A DNA stretch of 64,000 nucleotides from Candidatus Binatia bacterium. Its GTDB lineage: Bacteria; Desulfobacterota; Binatia; Bin18. Every line of letters begins with the position of its first letter. The first letter of the stretch is position 1. The position numbers were made by a program, and so were the translations under genes. The stretch spans positions 3,281,001 to 3,345,000 of the forward strand of contig OX638322.1 in NCBI GenBank assembly GCA_951812575.1. Reading direction: 5' to 3'. The notes beneath the pieces were generated by a model, which saw nothing but the letters and a program-made list of their open reading frames with translations, made no database searches and had not been told where the DNA came from. Below are positions 16,617 to 25,891 of the stretch, piece by piece.

Positions 16617-17507
16617 ATGTGTATTGCTATGGACGAACTCATTCAAAAAGCCGATATCCTGTTGGAAGCCTTGCCGTTTATTCGTCGTTTTTCCGGTAAG
16701 ACGATTGTTATCAAATATGGCGGGCACGCCATGCAGGACGCGGACCTCAAGCAACACTTTGCCGAGGACATCGTCCTCCTTAAATACGTGGGTATGAAGC
16801 CGGTTATCGTCCACGGCGGTGGCCCGCAGATCGGACAGTTGCTCAAGCGCCTGGATATTCCCTCGCACTTTGTGCGTGGTATGCGCGTGACCAATGCCCC
16901 GACCATGGAAGTGGTCGAGATGGTGCTCAACCGGGTTAATAAGGAGATTGTGACCCTCATCAATGGGCAGGGGAATCCCGCGGTGGGGATTACCGGCAAA
17001 GATGGCGAGTTGGTCGTGGCGCGTAAAATGCTGGTCGATGCGGAGGAAAACGGGCGGACCGTGCAGGATATTGGGTGTGTGGGAGAGATTATAGGCGTGA
17101 ACCCGCGGGTGATTCACGCCTTGACTGCACAAGACTTCATCCCGGTCATCGCCCCGATTGGGATTGGCTTGGCCGGTGAGACGTATAATATCAACGCCGA
17201 TCTGGTTGCCGGAAAAATAGCTGAAGCCCTCCAGGCCGAAAAGTTCATTCTCCTGACCGATGTCGCTGGGATTAAGGATAAAGACGATAACCTCCTGCCG
17301 ACGTTGACCGCAGCCGAGGCGGAAGTGCTCATCGAAGAGGGCGTCATTCATGCCGGGATGATTCCCAAGGTCGAGTGCTGTATTGCCGCCCTGCACGGTG
17401 GGGCGCAAAAGGCGCATATCCTTGACGGCCGGGTACGCCACGCCATCCTGCTGGAGATTCTGACCAAAACCGGTATTGGGACTGAAGTGGTCCGGCGCGC
17501 GGCGTAA
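16617..17507 (+). CDS. argB: N-acetylglutamate kinase
   Basis: Phosphorylates N-acetylglutamate, the second step of arginine synthesis. 296 residues of the amino-acid-kinase fold: [10 protein letters not shown] binds phosphate, [11 protein letters not shown] is the substrate loop, and later [15 protein letters not shown] and LLTDVAGI bind nucleotide. ATGs at 16617 and 16629 are both possible; neither has a strong ribosome site. The C-terminal [22 protein letters not shown] is the family end, whose Lys/His/Asp region binds arginine in feedback-sensitive enzymes. First gene of an arg run. Confidence 0.95.
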   Translation: MCIAMDELIQKADILLEALPFIRRFSGKTIVIKYGGHAMQDADLKQHFAEDIVLLKYVGMKPVIVHGGGPQIGQLLKRLDIPSHFVRGMRVTNAPTMEVVEMVLNRVNKEIVTLINGQGNPAVGITGKDGELVVARKMLVDAEENGRTVQDIGCVGEIIGVNPRVIHALTAQDFIPVIAPIGIGLAGETYNINADLVAGKIAEALQAEKFILLTDVAGIKDKDDNLLPTLTAAEAEVLIEEGVIHAGMIPKVECCIAALHGGAQKAHILDGRVRHAILLEILTKTGIGTEVVRRAA

Positions 17508-17520
17508 CGCTTTTTCGTGC

Positions 17521-17559
17521 GCTCTTGGCAAAAGCTCTTGGCAAAAGCTCTTGGCAAAA
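17521..17559. repeat. Three perfect 13-bp tandem repeats between argB and argD
   Basis: GCTCTTGGCAAAA occurs three times head to tail with no mismatch (17521-17533, 17534-17546, 17547-17559), 14 bases after the argB stop. A spacing of 13 bases is not a helical-turn multiple, so slippage is as likely as a protein-binding array. It lies in the 162-bp gap before argD, which otherwise holds only the argD ribosome site region. Confidence 0.85.
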
Positions 17560-17669
17560 ACAGGGGGCAGGTGTATAGGGGTGAACTTCCGCCAGAAGCG
17601 CGAGAGGTGCCGGCGCGCGGTAACTGTGAAAGTGTGGTTTTTTGACAGAGCAGCCAGGGGGAAAAGAAT

Positions 17670-18857
17670 ATGAACAGCCAGGAAATCGTTGACCTGAACA
17701 ATCAATATCTGTGTTCCACCTATGCCCGTTTTCCGGTTGCCTTTGTCCGGGGTGAAGGCTGTCGCCTGTGGGACGCGGAGGGGAAGTCCTATTTGGATTT
17801 TTTTGCCAGCCTGGCGGTGATGAACCTGGGGCAATGTCACCCCGCGGTGGTCAAAGCTGTGCAGGAACAGGTTGCGACGCTCACGCATATTTCCAATCTG
17901 CATTATATTATTCCGCAGGCACGTCTGGCCGAACTGCTGTGTACGCATTCGTTTGCCGATAAGGTGTTCTTTTGCAACAGCGGGGCCGAGGCCAACGAAG
18001 CCTCGATTAAACTGGCGCGCAAATATGGGGTGGATAAGCGTGAGGGGCGCTATGAGATTCTCTCCACGCTGGGTTCGTTCCACGGTCGGACCATGGCCAC
18101 GATTGCCGCCACCGGTCAGGAAAAAGTCCGCCAGGGGTTCGGACCGGTTCTGGAGGGTTTCCGCTATGTGCCGTTTGGGGACTTGGCGGCCATGGAAGAG
18201 GCGCTATCAGATAAGACCGTCGCGATTCTGGTCGAGCCGATTCAGGGCGAAGGCGGGGTGGTCGTACCGCCCGACGGCTACCTCAGAGGATTGCGCGAGT
18301 TGTGCGACCGCAACGGACTGCTGCTCATTTTCGACGAAGTGCAAGTCGGTATCGGTCGGACGGGCAAACTTTTCGCCCATGAACACGCAGGGGTGACTCC
18401 GGATATTATGCCGCTCGCCAAGGCGCTGGGCGGGGGTGTGCCGATTGGGGCCATGCTGACAACAGCCGAGGTGGCGGAAAGCCTCAGCCTCGGTACGCAC
18501 GGCTCAACGTTTGGCGGCAATGCGATTGCCTGTGCAGCCGGTATTGCGGTGGTTGAAACCCTGCTCAACGAGGGCGTGCTCGACAATTGTGCCGAGATGG
18601 GAGCCTATTTCCTGAGTCGGCTTCAGGCGCTGAAAGAAAAGTTTTCCTTTATTACCGATGTGCGCGGAAAAGGGCTGATTCTGGGAGCTGAACTCGACCG
18701 TGAAGGCGGAAAAATTGCGGACACCTGCCTGACCGAAGGGGTGATGATCAATTGCGCCGCGGGAAAAGTGCTGCGCTTCATCCCACCGTTGATTATTACC
18801 AAGGATGAGATCGACGAGGGCCTGGACATCCTTGAAAAAGTACTGGCCCAACAATGA
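17670..18857 (+). CDS. argD: Acetylornithine aminotransferase
   Basis: Class III PLP-dependent transaminase, 395 residues, making N-acetylornithine from the semialdehyde and glutamate. Motifs: SGAEANEASIKLAR, GSFHGRT, the PLP-aspartate region LLIFDEVQVGIGRTG, and the catalytic Lys in MPLAKALGGGVPIGA. HGSTFGGNAIACAAG also fits. The stop overlaps the argF start (ATGA). It could also act on succinyldiaminopimelate, which would help the dap genes downstream. GGGGGAAAA precedes the ATG. Confidence 0.95.
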   Translation: MNSQEIVDLNNQYLCSTYARFPVAFVRGEGCRLWDAEGKSYLDFFASLAVMNLGQCHPAVVKAVQEQVATLTHISNLHYIIPQARLAELLCTHSFADKVFFCNSGAEANEASIKLARKYGVDKREGRYEILSTLGSFHGRTMATIAATGQEKVRQGFGPVLEGFRYVPFGDLAAMEEALSDKTVAILVEPIQGEGGVVVPPDGYLRGLRELCDRNGLLLIFDEVQVGIGRTGKLFAHEHAGVTPDIMPLAKALGGGVPIGAMLTTAEVAESLSLGTHGSTFGGNAIACAAGIAVVETLLNEGVLDNCAEMGAYFLSRLQALKEKFSFITDVRGKGLILGAELDREGGKIADTCLTEGVMINCAAGKVLRFIPPLIITKDEIDEGLDILEKVLAQQ

Positions 18858-19765
18858 AACGCGACCTGATCAGCATCAGCGATTTGACCCAGGACGAGGT
18901 CGAGACGCTCTTTGCGCTGGCGCAGCGGCTCAAGGCTGACCGCCAAAAGGGCTGGCCGCATCCGATCCTGGCAGGCAAAACGCTGGCGATGATTTTTGAG
19001 AAGCCCAGCTTGCGTACCCGGGTGACGTTCGAGGCCGGCATGGACCAACTGGGCGGGTATGCGATTTATCTCTCACCCCAGGATATCGGTCTGGGTACAC
19101 GGGAAACCGTTCCCGATGTTGCCAAGAACCTTTCTCGCTGGGTTGATCTCATTATGGCCAGAACCTTCTCACATCAGGTGCTGACCGAATTCGCCCAGGC
19201 CGCGACGATTCCGGTCATCAACGGCTTGTCCGATCTGCTTCATCCCTGCCAGGTCCTGGCCGACTGTTTGACCCTGATCGAACACCGGGGCGCTCTTGAG
19301 GGCCTGAAAATCGCCTTTGTCGGTGATGGCAATAACGTGGTGCACTCCTGGTTACACGCCGCGGTGAAACTGCCGTTTCGTTTCGTGCTGGCCTGTCCAC
19401 CCGGATATGAGCCGGACCGGGCCGTCCTGGAGCAGACGCGCCAAGCCGACGCGCGGGTGACGGTCACCCATACCGTAGCCGAGGCCGTGCGTGAGGCTGA
19501 CGCGGTCTATACCGATGTGTGGACAAGCATGGGCCAGGAGGAGGAAGGGGCGGTCCGCCGCCAGGCGTTCGCTGACTATCAGGTCAATGCCGAGGTGATG
19601 AGCCTGACAAAACCGGACGCCCTGGTCATGCACTGTCTGCCCGCTCATCGGGGAGAGGAGATCACGGCGGACGTGCTGGACGGCCCACAGTCGGTCGTTT
19701 TTGACCAATCCGAGAACCGTCTGCATATCCAAAAGGCCATTATGGTCTGGCTGCTCCAAGGGTAG
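18854..19765 (+). CDS. argF: Ornithine carbamoyltransferase
   Basis: Transfers carbamoyl from carbamoyl phosphate to ornithine, giving citrulline. 303 residues. The carbamoyl-phosphate loop is EKPSLRTRVTFE, HPCQVLADCLTL carries the second binding region, and the ornithine site HCLPAHRGEE has the catalytic Cys. Full length for the anabolic family. Starts inside the argD stop (ATGA), so translation is coupled. A product-feeding chain with argG and argH follows. Confidence 0.96.
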   Translation: MKRDLISISDLTQDEVETLFALAQRLKADRQKGWPHPILAGKTLAMIFEKPSLRTRVTFEAGMDQLGGYAIYLSPQDIGLGTRETVPDVAKNLSRWVDLIMARTFSHQVLTEFAQAATIPVINGLSDLLHPCQVLADCLTLIEHRGALEGLKIAFVGDGNNVVHSWLHAAVKLPFRFVLACPPGYEPDRAVLEQTRQADARVTVTHTVAEAVREADAVYTDVWTSMGQEEEGAVRRQAFADYQVNAEVMSLTKPDALVMHCLPAHRGEEITADVLDGPQSVVFDQSENRLHIQKAIMVWLLQG

Positions 19766-19802
19766 TCGGCGCTGAGCCGTCTGGATTGAAAGGAAATCGC
19801 TT

Positions 19803-21002
19803 GTGGTAGATGTGAAAAAAGTCGTGCTTGCCTATAGTGGCGGACTCGATACCTCGGTCATTCTGCGCTGGCTGATTGATACCTATGGCTGCGAGGTGGT
19901 CGCCTTTTGCGCCGACCTTGGCCAGGGGGAGGAACTCGAACCCGTCGAAGAAAAAGCCAAGGCGGTCGGGGCCAGTACGATCTATATCGAAGACCTGCGC
20001 GAGGAGTTCGTGCGTGAGTATGTGTTTCCCATGCTGCGCGCCAACACGTCTTACGAGGACGGTTATCTGCTGGGGACGTCCATCGCCCGGCCGTTGATCG
20101 CCAAGCGCCAGATTGAAATCGCTCGCCAGGAAGGTGCAGATGCGGTGTCGCACGGCGCGACAGGAAAAGGCAACGACCAGGTTCGCTTTGAGCTGACCTA
20201 TTATGCCCTGGAGCCGCATATCACCGTGATTGCGCCCTGGCGGGAATGGGATATGCAGGGCCGAGCCGACCTCATCGCCTATGCCGAAGAACGTCAGATT
20301 CCCATTCCGGTCAGCCGGGAGAAGCCCTACAGCACGGACCGCAACCTGCTGCACCTGAGTTTTGAGGGCGGCATCCTGGAGGATCCCTGGCGGGAACCGT
20401 ATGAAGATATGTTCGTGCTGTCGGTCTCACCGGAGAACGCCCCCGACCAGCCGGAATATATTGAAGTCGATTTTGTGGCCGGCGATCCCACGACGATTAA
20501 CGGTCAAGCGCTGTCTCCGGCCCGCCTGCTGGCCAAAGCCAACGAGCTGGGCGGAAAACACGGTGTTGGGCGATGTGACCTGGTCGAGAATCGCTACGTG
20601 GGTATGAAGGCGCGGGGTGTGTATGAGACGCCCGGCGGCACGATTCTGCATGCGGCGCACCGGGCGCTGGAGACGCTGACCCTGGACCGCGAAGTCGTGC
20701 ATCTGCGCGACTCGCTGATCCCGCGCTACGCGGAGATGATCTATTATGGTTATTGGTTTGCGCCTGAACGTGAGATGCTCCAGGCCGCTATTGATGAGTC
20801 GCAGAAAAACGTCACCGGCACAGTCCGGCTCAAGCTGTATAAAGGCAATGTGATGGTCGTGGGTCGCAAATCTGATCGCACCCTGTACAGTCCCGAGGTC
20901 GCCTCTTTTGACGAGAGCGGCGAGTATCAACAGGCAGACGCGGAAGGATTCATCCGCCTCAATTCCCTGCGTTTGCGTATACGTAGGCTGGCCCAGAAGT
21001 AG
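19803..21002 (+). CDS. argG: Argininosuccinate synthase
   Basis: Condenses citrulline and aspartate with ATP. 399 residues. The ATP-pyrophosphatase P-loop is [29 protein letters not shown] binds citrulline and aspartate, and [12 protein letters not shown] and [18 protein letters not shown] follow in family order. Start GTG at 19803 after AAAGGAAATCGCTT. It belongs to the arg block; the gap to argF is only 37 bp. Confidence 0.96.
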   Translation: MVDVKKVVLAYSGGLDTSVILRWLIDTYGCEVVAFCADLGQGEELEPVEEKAKAVGASTIYIEDLREEFVREYVFPMLRANTSYEDGYLLGTSIARPLIAKRQIEIARQEGADAVSHGATGKGNDQVRFELTYYALEPHITVIAPWREWDMQGRADLIAYAEERQIPIPVSREKPYSTDRNLLHLSFEGGILEDPWREPYEDMFVLSVSPENAPDQPEYIEVDFVAGDPTTINGQALSPARLLAKANELGGKHGVGRCDLVENRYVGMKARGVYETPGGTILHAAHRALETLTLDREVVHLRDSLIPRYAEMIYYGYWFAPEREMLQAAIDESQKNVTGTVRLKLYKGNVMVVGRKSDRTLYSPEVASFDESGEYQQADAEGFIRLNSLRLRIRRLAQK

Positions 21003-21074
21003 GGACGAACGTCTCCCGAGGGGCAAGAATCGACGGGATGGTGTCAGCCGCGCGTTCTCGCCCAGTATGTCTCG

Positions 21075-22451
21075 ATGAAATCAAAAAGCACAAAAGCCTG
21101 GGCTGGACGATTTGCTGCCGCGGCCGACCCGCGAATGGAAGCCTTCACGTCTTCGCTGGCCTTTGATCGACGCCTGGCCCGTTACGACGTCCAGGGCAGT
21201 GTGGCCCACTGTCGGATGCTGGTCAAACAGAAGCTGCTGAGTCGAGCCGAGGGACAGAAAATTCTGACCGGGCTCAAAAATATCGAGCGTGAGTTGGAGC
21301 GGGACCGTTTTCCCTTCCTGCCGTCGGACGAGGATATTCATATGGCCATCGAGCGGCGGCTCACGGAGAAAATCGGCCCGCTCGGCGGCAAGCTGCATAC
21401 GGCCCGAAGCCGTAACGATCAGGTCCTGCTGGATGTGCGCCTCTTTGTGCGCGATGAGATCGCGGCGATTCACAAACTCCTCACCCGTTTGCAGAAACGG
21501 CTGGCCAGAGTGGCCAAGCGCCACCGGGCCGTTGTCCTGCCCGGCTATACCCATCTCCAGCGTGCCCAGCCCGTGCTGCTGGCCCATCATCTACTCGCCT
21601 ACCACGAGATGTTCAGCCGTGATGCCGAACGCTTGCAGCAGTGCGGCGAGCGGGTGAATGTTCTGCCCCTGGGGGCCGGGGCGCTGGCCGGCACCACGCT
21701 GCCGATTGATCGCGCCTATGTTGCGCGCTTGCTCGGTTTTGCTCGGGTGAGTGAAAACAGCCTGGATACGGTGGCCGACCGGGATTTTGTGGTCGAGTTT
21801 CTGTCCAGCGGAGCGATCCTGGGGATGCATCTCAGCCGTTTGTCCGAAGATCTCGTACTGTGGTCGAGCAGTGAATTCGGCTTTATTGATTTGCCGGAGG
21901 CCTTTTCGACCGGCAGTTCCATGATGCCCCAAAAAAAGAACCCCGACGTCCCGGAAATTATCCGCGGCAAGACAGGCCGCCTGTACGGGAACCTGTTCGC
22001 CCTGTTGACCGTGCTCAAGGGCTTGCCGCTGACCTATAATCGCGACCTGCAAGAAGATAAGGAGCCGCTGTTTGATACGGTAGACACGCTCAAGGGCATT
22101 CTGACCGTTCTTGAGCCCATGCTGGGGCAGTTGCGTTTTCGTACCGAGCGACTGACCGAGGCGGCGCTGGGCGGATTCATGCTGGCCACCGATGTTGCCG
22201 ACTATCTGGTTGAGAAGAAGCTGCCGTTTCGCCAGGCCCATAGCGTTGTCGGTGCGGTGGTCCAGTGGTGTGTGGCTGAGGGAAAAGAACTCCACCAGTT
22301 GACGCTTCAGGACTGGCGGCAATTTTCCCCCCTGTTCGAGGCCGACCTGCTGCCCCGCTTGAGCCTGGAAGCCGCGGTCGAGCGGCGTCAGTCCTATGGC
22401 GGGACTGCGCAAAAAAATGTTGAGCGTCAGCTTCGCTCGGCAGGAGTCTGA
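21075..22451 (+). CDS. argH: Argininosuccinate lyase
   Basis: Splits argininosuccinate into arginine and fumarate. 458 residues of the fumarase/aspartase superfamily. The signature is GSSMMPQKKNPDVPE, whose flexible loop carries the catalytic Ser. TARSRNDQVLLDVR and GYTHLQRAQPV (catalytic His region) are also clear. The lipoprotein gene starts 2 bases after its stop, an arrangement common in Proteobacteria. Confidence 0.96.
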   Translation: MKSKSTKAWAGRFAAAADPRMEAFTSSLAFDRRLARYDVQGSVAHCRMLVKQKLLSRAEGQKILTGLKNIERELERDRFPFLPSDEDIHMAIERRLTEKIGPLGGKLHTARSRNDQVLLDVRLFVRDEIAAIHKLLTRLQKRLARVAKRHRAVVLPGYTHLQRAQPVLLAHHLLAYHEMFSRDAERLQQCGERVNVLPLGAGALAGTTLPIDRAYVARLLGFARVSENSLDTVADRDFVVEFLSSGAILGMHLSRLSEDLVLWSSSEFGFIDLPEAFSTGSSMMPQKKNPDVPEIIRGKTGRLYGNLFALLTVLKGLPLTYNRDLQEDKEPLFDTVDTLKGILTVLEPMLGQLRFRTERLTEAALGGFMLATDVADYLVEKKLPFRQAHSVVGAVVQWCVAEGKELHQLTLQDWRQFSPLFEADLLPRLSLEAAVERRQSYGGTAQKNVERQLRSAGV

Positions 22452-22453
22452 TC

Positions 22454-22918
22454 GTGCTGAGGCAATACGTTCTCGCCTGCCTGCTTGGAGTTGGTGCGTT
22501 GCTCCTGCTATCCGCCTGCGGGCATAAAACCGATATTCGTCCCCCCTCGCTCGTTGCGCCCGAAGCGATTGGTGATTTAGCCTTGACCATAGAAGAGCGG
22601 GGGGTCACGCTGCGCTGGGGGCGCCCCCAGCGCTACGCCGATGGCAGCCAGATGGACGACCTGGGCGGCTTTGTGGTACTACGGGCGCAACGAGACGGGG
22701 CAGACAGACAGCCCTTTACCCGGCTGGCACTGATTCCGGTAGAAGACCGTGACCGCTTCCAACAAGAGAAAAAGTTCAGCTATACGGACGAGCCGCTGAC
22801 GGCTGGAACCCTGTACCGCTACCGCGTCCTGGCCGTTACTTTGGACGGCTATCTGGGTAATGTCTCGAATACGGTTGAGCTGGTCTGGCAGGAGCAGGCC
22901 GGAGGGGGCAAAGGGTAA
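22454..22918 (+). CDS. Lipoprotein with fibronectin-III-like domain
   Basis: 154 residues, start GTG. Signal peptide with lipobox LLSAC-G (Cys22) after a long hydrophobic run, so it is anchored to a membrane by lipid. The rest, ALTIEERGVTLRWGRP and FSYTDEPLTAGTLYRYRVLAV, has the strand order of a fibronectin type III domain. A small lipoprotein between argH and the lysA/dapF genes is common in Proteobacteria, but those are usually shorter. lysA is missing here. Function unknown. Its stop lies inside a 54-bp palindromic repeat. Confidence 0.75.
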   Translation: MLRQYVLACLLGVGALLLLSACGHKTDIRPPSLVAPEAIGDLALTIEERGVTLRWGRPQRYADGSQMDDLGGFVVLRAQRDGADRQPFTRLALIPVEDRDRFQQEKKFSYTDEPLTAGTLYRYRVLAVTLDGYLGNVSNTVELVWQEQAGGGKG

Positions 22919-22963
22919 ACGTATTCTCCAATAGATATGAGATGCTGAACACGTTTACCCTTT
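22910..22963 (+). repeat. 54-bp palindromic repeat, copy 1
   Basis: Outer arms AAAGGGTAAACGT (22910-22922) and ACGTTTACCCTTT (22951-22963) pair perfectly over 13 bp, and an inner TCTC/GAGA pairing is possible. The whole 54 bases align without gaps to the reverse complement of 26613-26666, with 14 differences, including the loop. It carries the stop of the lipoprotein gene and could act as a terminator. Confidence 0.75.
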
Positions 22964-22997
22964 CTAGCCGGTAGGCAGTCAGTGGAAGGTAGTACGC

Positions 22998-23837
22998 ATG
23001 AAGCTTCCGTTTACCAAGATGCACGGCATCAGCAACGACTATATCTACGTCAACGCGTTTGACACTCCGCTTCCCGATCCCGTCAGGGTCGCCCGGCAGG
23101 TGAGTCAGCGCCGGACGGGTATAGGTGGAGATGGGCTTATTTTGATCTGCCCGTCGGAGACGGCCCATGCCCGCATGGAGATGTATAACGCGGACGGCAG
23201 TCGCGGGGAGATGTGCGGCAACGGGATCCGCTGCGTCGGGAAGTATCTCTACGACCACGGCATTACGACCGACAATCCGCTCCGAGTGGACACCGACGCC
23301 GGGCTGAAGGTGCTCTTTCTCGAAGTTGAAGAGGGCAGAGTGGCCCGCGTGACGGTGGATATGGGTGAGCCCATCCTGGACGGGCCGCGGATTCCTGTTG
23401 CCGCCCAAGGCCACATTGTGAACCAGCCGCTGCACGTTGACGGGCACGCGTATGCCGTGACCTGTGTTTCCATGGGCAATCCGCACTGTGTCACTTTTGT
23501 CGATGATGTTGAGGCCATAGAGCTGGGAAAAATCGGTCCCCAGTTTGAAAGCCACGCCTTCTTCCCGAACCGGGTCAACACCGAATTCATTCAGGTGGTC
23601 AGTCCGTCCGAACTCAATATGCGAGTGTGGGAACGCGGCTCCGGGGAAACCTGGGCGTGTGGCACGGGAGCCTGTGGGGCGGCCGTGGCTGCGGTCCTGA
23701 ACGAGAAATCGGAGCGCCGGGTCATCGTCCACCTGCGTGGTGGCGACCTGGAAATAGAATGGCGCGTCGAAGATAACCACGTCTATATGACCGGCGCGGC
23801 GGAAGAAGTCTTTGAAGGAATTGTCGAAGTCGAGTAG
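22998..23837 (+). CDS. dapF: Diaminopimelate epimerase
   Basis: Converts LL- to meso-diaminopimelate for peptidoglycan and lysine. 279 residues. One catalytic Cys lies in GEMCGNGIRC, the other in ACGTGACGAA; NADGSRGEMCGNG and the start FTKMHGISNDY are typical. Length is normal. Near the dapA and dapB genes, so one pathway unit, but no lysA decarboxylase lies in the gap as in many genomes. Confidence 0.96.
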   Translation: MKLPFTKMHGISNDYIYVNAFDTPLPDPVRVARQVSQRRTGIGGDGLILICPSETAHARMEMYNADGSRGEMCGNGIRCVGKYLYDHGITTDNPLRVDTDAGLKVLFLEVEEGRVARVTVDMGEPILDGPRIPVAAQGHIVNQPLHVDGHAYAVTCVSMGNPHCVTFVDDVEAIELGKIGPQFESHAFFPNRVNTEFIQVVSPSELNMRVWERGSGETWACGTGACGAAVAAVLNEKSERRVIVHLRGGDLEIEWRVEDNHVYMTGAAEEVFEGIVEVE

Positions 23838-23881
23838 GATGGGTGTTCTTCTCTCGCCGCGAAAGGGAACAGGAGGACAGC

Positions 23882-24757
23882 ATGTTTTCAGGATCACTGG
23901 TTGCGCTAGTTACGCCGTTCAAGAACAATGCCGTCGATGAGCAACGGCTGGCGGACCTGGTTGAATGGCATATTAAAAGCGGGACGCAAGGGATCGTTCC
24001 GTGTGGGACAACGGGTGAGTCTGCGACGCTCTCTCACCAGGAACACACGCAGGTGGTCAAACTGGTTGTCGAGGCCGCCAGGAAGCGTATTCCCGTAGTG
24101 GCCGGGACGGGATCGAACTCAACCGCGGAAGCCATCCAGATGACGTGCGAGGCCCAAGAGATCGGGGCCGACGGCGCGCTCATGATCTCACCGTATTATA
24201 ACCGGCCGCCGCAAGAAGGCATTTACCAGCACTACAGAGCGGTGGCCGAGGCAGCTCAGGACTTCCCCATCGTCTTTTACAATATCCCGAGCCGAACGGG
24301 CTCGAATATCCTGCCCGAGACCATGGCCCGTCTGTCCCAGATCGGGAACATTGTTGGCGTCAAGGAAGCCTCCGGCTCGGTCGATCAGGTGATCGACATC
24401 CGGCTCGCCTGCGGTGACAACTTGGCCATCTTGTCGGGCGAAGATACGCTGACGTTTTCCATGATGGCGCTGGGCGGCGCCGGCGTTATCAGCACCGCAG
24501 CCAATGTTGCGCCCAAGGCCATGGCCGAGCTGGCAAACGCCGGGCTGAACAGGGAGTGGGACAAAGCGTCCGCCCTGCAACTCCGCCTCGTCCCGCTCAT
24601 CCGTGCCCTGTTTATCGAGACCAATCCGATTCCGGCCAAGACCGCCCTGGCGCTGATGGGTATGTGTGAAGCCGAGTTGCGCCAGCCACTGGCCCCCATG
24701 GCCGAGACCAATAAGGAAAAGCTGAAAGCCACGCTCAAGAAGTACGAGCTGATTTAG
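23882..24757 (+). CDS. dapA: 4-hydroxy-tetrahydrodipicolinate synthase
   Basis: Condenses pyruvate with aspartate semialdehyde by a Schiff base. 291 residues. The start MFSGSLVALVTPF at 23882 follows AGGAGGACAGC; a longer frame from 23843 is unlike the family. GTTGESATL, the Tyr in FYNIPSRTGSN and the Schiff-base Lys in GVKEASGS are all present. The last dap gene, dapB, follows after a gap filled with palindromes. Confidence 0.96.
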   Translation: MFSGSLVALVTPFKNNAVDEQRLADLVEWHIKSGTQGIVPCGTTGESATLSHQEHTQVVKLVVEAARKRIPVVAGTGSNSTAEAIQMTCEAQEIGADGALMISPYYNRPPQEGIYQHYRAVAEAAQDFPIVFYNIPSRTGSNILPETMARLSQIGNIVGVKEASGSVDQVIDIRLACGDNLAILSGEDTLTFSMMALGGAGVISTAANVAPKAMAELANAGLNREWDKASALQLRLVPLIRALFIETNPIPAKTALALMGMCEAELRQPLAPMAETNKEKLKATLKKYELI

Positions 24758-24789
24758 TTTTATCCTCTCTCTGAGGTGTGCGGCGCATT

Positions 24790-24905
24790 AGATGGGCCCC
24801 CTAGGGCCACTCATCTGGCCCCTCTCCCTCAAGGGGAGAGGGCAGCCGATCCTTGGGGCGGCCCCCGTTCGGGCTGAGCGTAGCCCCAGAGGGGCGAAGT
24901 CGAAG
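24790..24905. repeat. Mosaic of short palindromic repeats between dapA and dapB
   Basis: The 259-bp gap carries several unrelated inverted repeats in series. One is a GATGGG...CATC element at about 24792-24814. The second pairs CCCTCTCCC (24820-24828) with GGGGAGAGGG (24833-24842). The third, at 24866-24905, resembles the widespread TTCGGGCTGAGCGTAG...TCGAAGC type, interrupted by a CCCC/GGGG hairpin. No open frame is supported here. Confidence 0.55.
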
Positions 24906-24972
24906 CGTGCGCCCGCCGGTTCGACACCGGGCAGGCGAATTGGTATCACACGTCTATGGGAGATGTGACGCT

Positions 24973-25000
24973 GTAGGGGCAATTCATGAATTGCCCCTAC
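24973..25000. repeat. Perfect 28-bp palindrome, GTAGGGGC family
   Basis: GTAGGGGC...GCCCCTAC around a palindromic AATTCATGAATT core: all 28 bases are self-complementary. It ends 16 bases before the dapB start, so it lies in the dapB leader. Elements with these arms are common in intergenic DNA of environmental bacteria; a degenerate relative is at 2185-2210. Confidence 0.8.
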
Positions 25001-25016
25001 GGAGAGGGGAAGAGAC

Positions 25017-25820
25017 ATGGGAACGAATATCGTCATCTGTGGTGCGGCCGGGCGCATGGGAAAAATGCTGGTGCGTCTCATTCACGAACATCCTGATGCT
25101 CAGCTCGTTGGCGCAATCGAAGCGGCGGGTCATCCTGCCCTTGGCTCGGACGCTGGCGAAACCGCCGGCATCGGATCACTCGGGGTGCCGGTGACGAGTG
25201 ATTATGCGGCGGTGGCTGGCCCGGATACTGTTACCCTGGACTTTACCCTGGCCGATGCGGCAATGGACCATCTGCGGACGGCGGTCGCCAGCGGAGCTGG
25301 CATAGCCATTGGCACGACCGGTCTGTCGGCTGAGCAACGGACCGAGGCGGAACGTATCGCTCCTCAGAGCCGGGTCCTGATTGCCCCCAATATGAGTGTT
25401 GGGGTGAATATCTTAATGAAAGTCGTCGAGGACGTGGCAAAGATCGTGGGTCCAGACTTCGATCCTGAAGTAGTGGAAATGCACCATCGCTTCAAAATTG
25501 ACGCACCCAGCGGAACCGCGCTCGCTCTGGGCCGGATTATTGCCGAGGCCCAGGGCAAGGATTTCGATCAGAGTGCGAAGTATGGCCGTCAAGGTATTAC
25601 GGGGCAGCGAACAGACGAAGAAATCGGCATGATGACCTTGCGCGGCGGCGATACCGTGGGCGAGCACACCGTCCATTTTGCCGGCTTTGGCGAACGCTTG
25701 GAGCTCACCCATCGCGCCTTGAATCGTGAGTGTTTGGCTCGCGGCGCGGTTCGGGCCGCCCTGTGGCTGGCGGATAAGCCCAACGGGCTGTATTCGATGA
25801 AAGACGTGCTGGGGCTGTAA
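25017..25820 (+). CDS. dapB: 4-hydroxy-tetrahydrodipicolinate reductase
   Basis: Reduces the DapA product with NAD(P)H. 267 residues. The nucleotide motif is VICGAAGRMGKML, and the substrate/catalytic region is EMHHRFKIDAPSGTAL with the His pair and Lys. The C-terminal FAGFGERLELTHRALNRECLARGAV is the family end. AGAGGGGAAGAG precedes the ATG at 25017. It ends the arg-dap run, followed by an intrinsic terminator. Confidence 0.96.
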   Translation: MGTNIVICGAAGRMGKMLVRLIHEHPDAQLVGAIEAAGHPALGSDAGETAGIGSLGVPVTSDYAAVAGPDTVTLDFTLADAAMDHLRTAVASGAGIAIGTTGLSAEQRTEAERIAPQSRVLIAPNMSVGVNILMKVVEDVAKIVGPDFDPEVVEMHHRFKIDAPSGTALALGRIIAEAQGKDFDQSAKYGRQGITGQRTDEEIGMMTLRGGDTVGEHTVHFAGFGERLELTHRALNRECLARGAVRAALWLADKPNGLYSMKDVLGL

Positions 25821-25834
25821 GGCGGGCAACCCAC

Positions 25835-25858
25835 CCCTCCCTGGAGGGGACTTTTTGT
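25835..25858 (+). terminator. Intrinsic terminator after dapB
   Basis: CCCCTCC (25835-25841) pairs with GGAGGGG (25844-25850) in a very tight hairpin followed by ACTTTTTGTT. Lies 14 bases after the dapB stop and before the convergent aat gene. Confidence 0.7.
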
Positions 25859-25891
25859 TCAAAGCCGCTCGCCGTCGTCCCTACCTCCGTT

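Noticed and set aside
16572..18083. Long open frame (503 aa) on the minus strand opposite argB and argD
   Set aside because: It is antisense to two clear enzymes and reads as low-identity composition without any recognisable motif; high GC and codon bias give long shadow frames.
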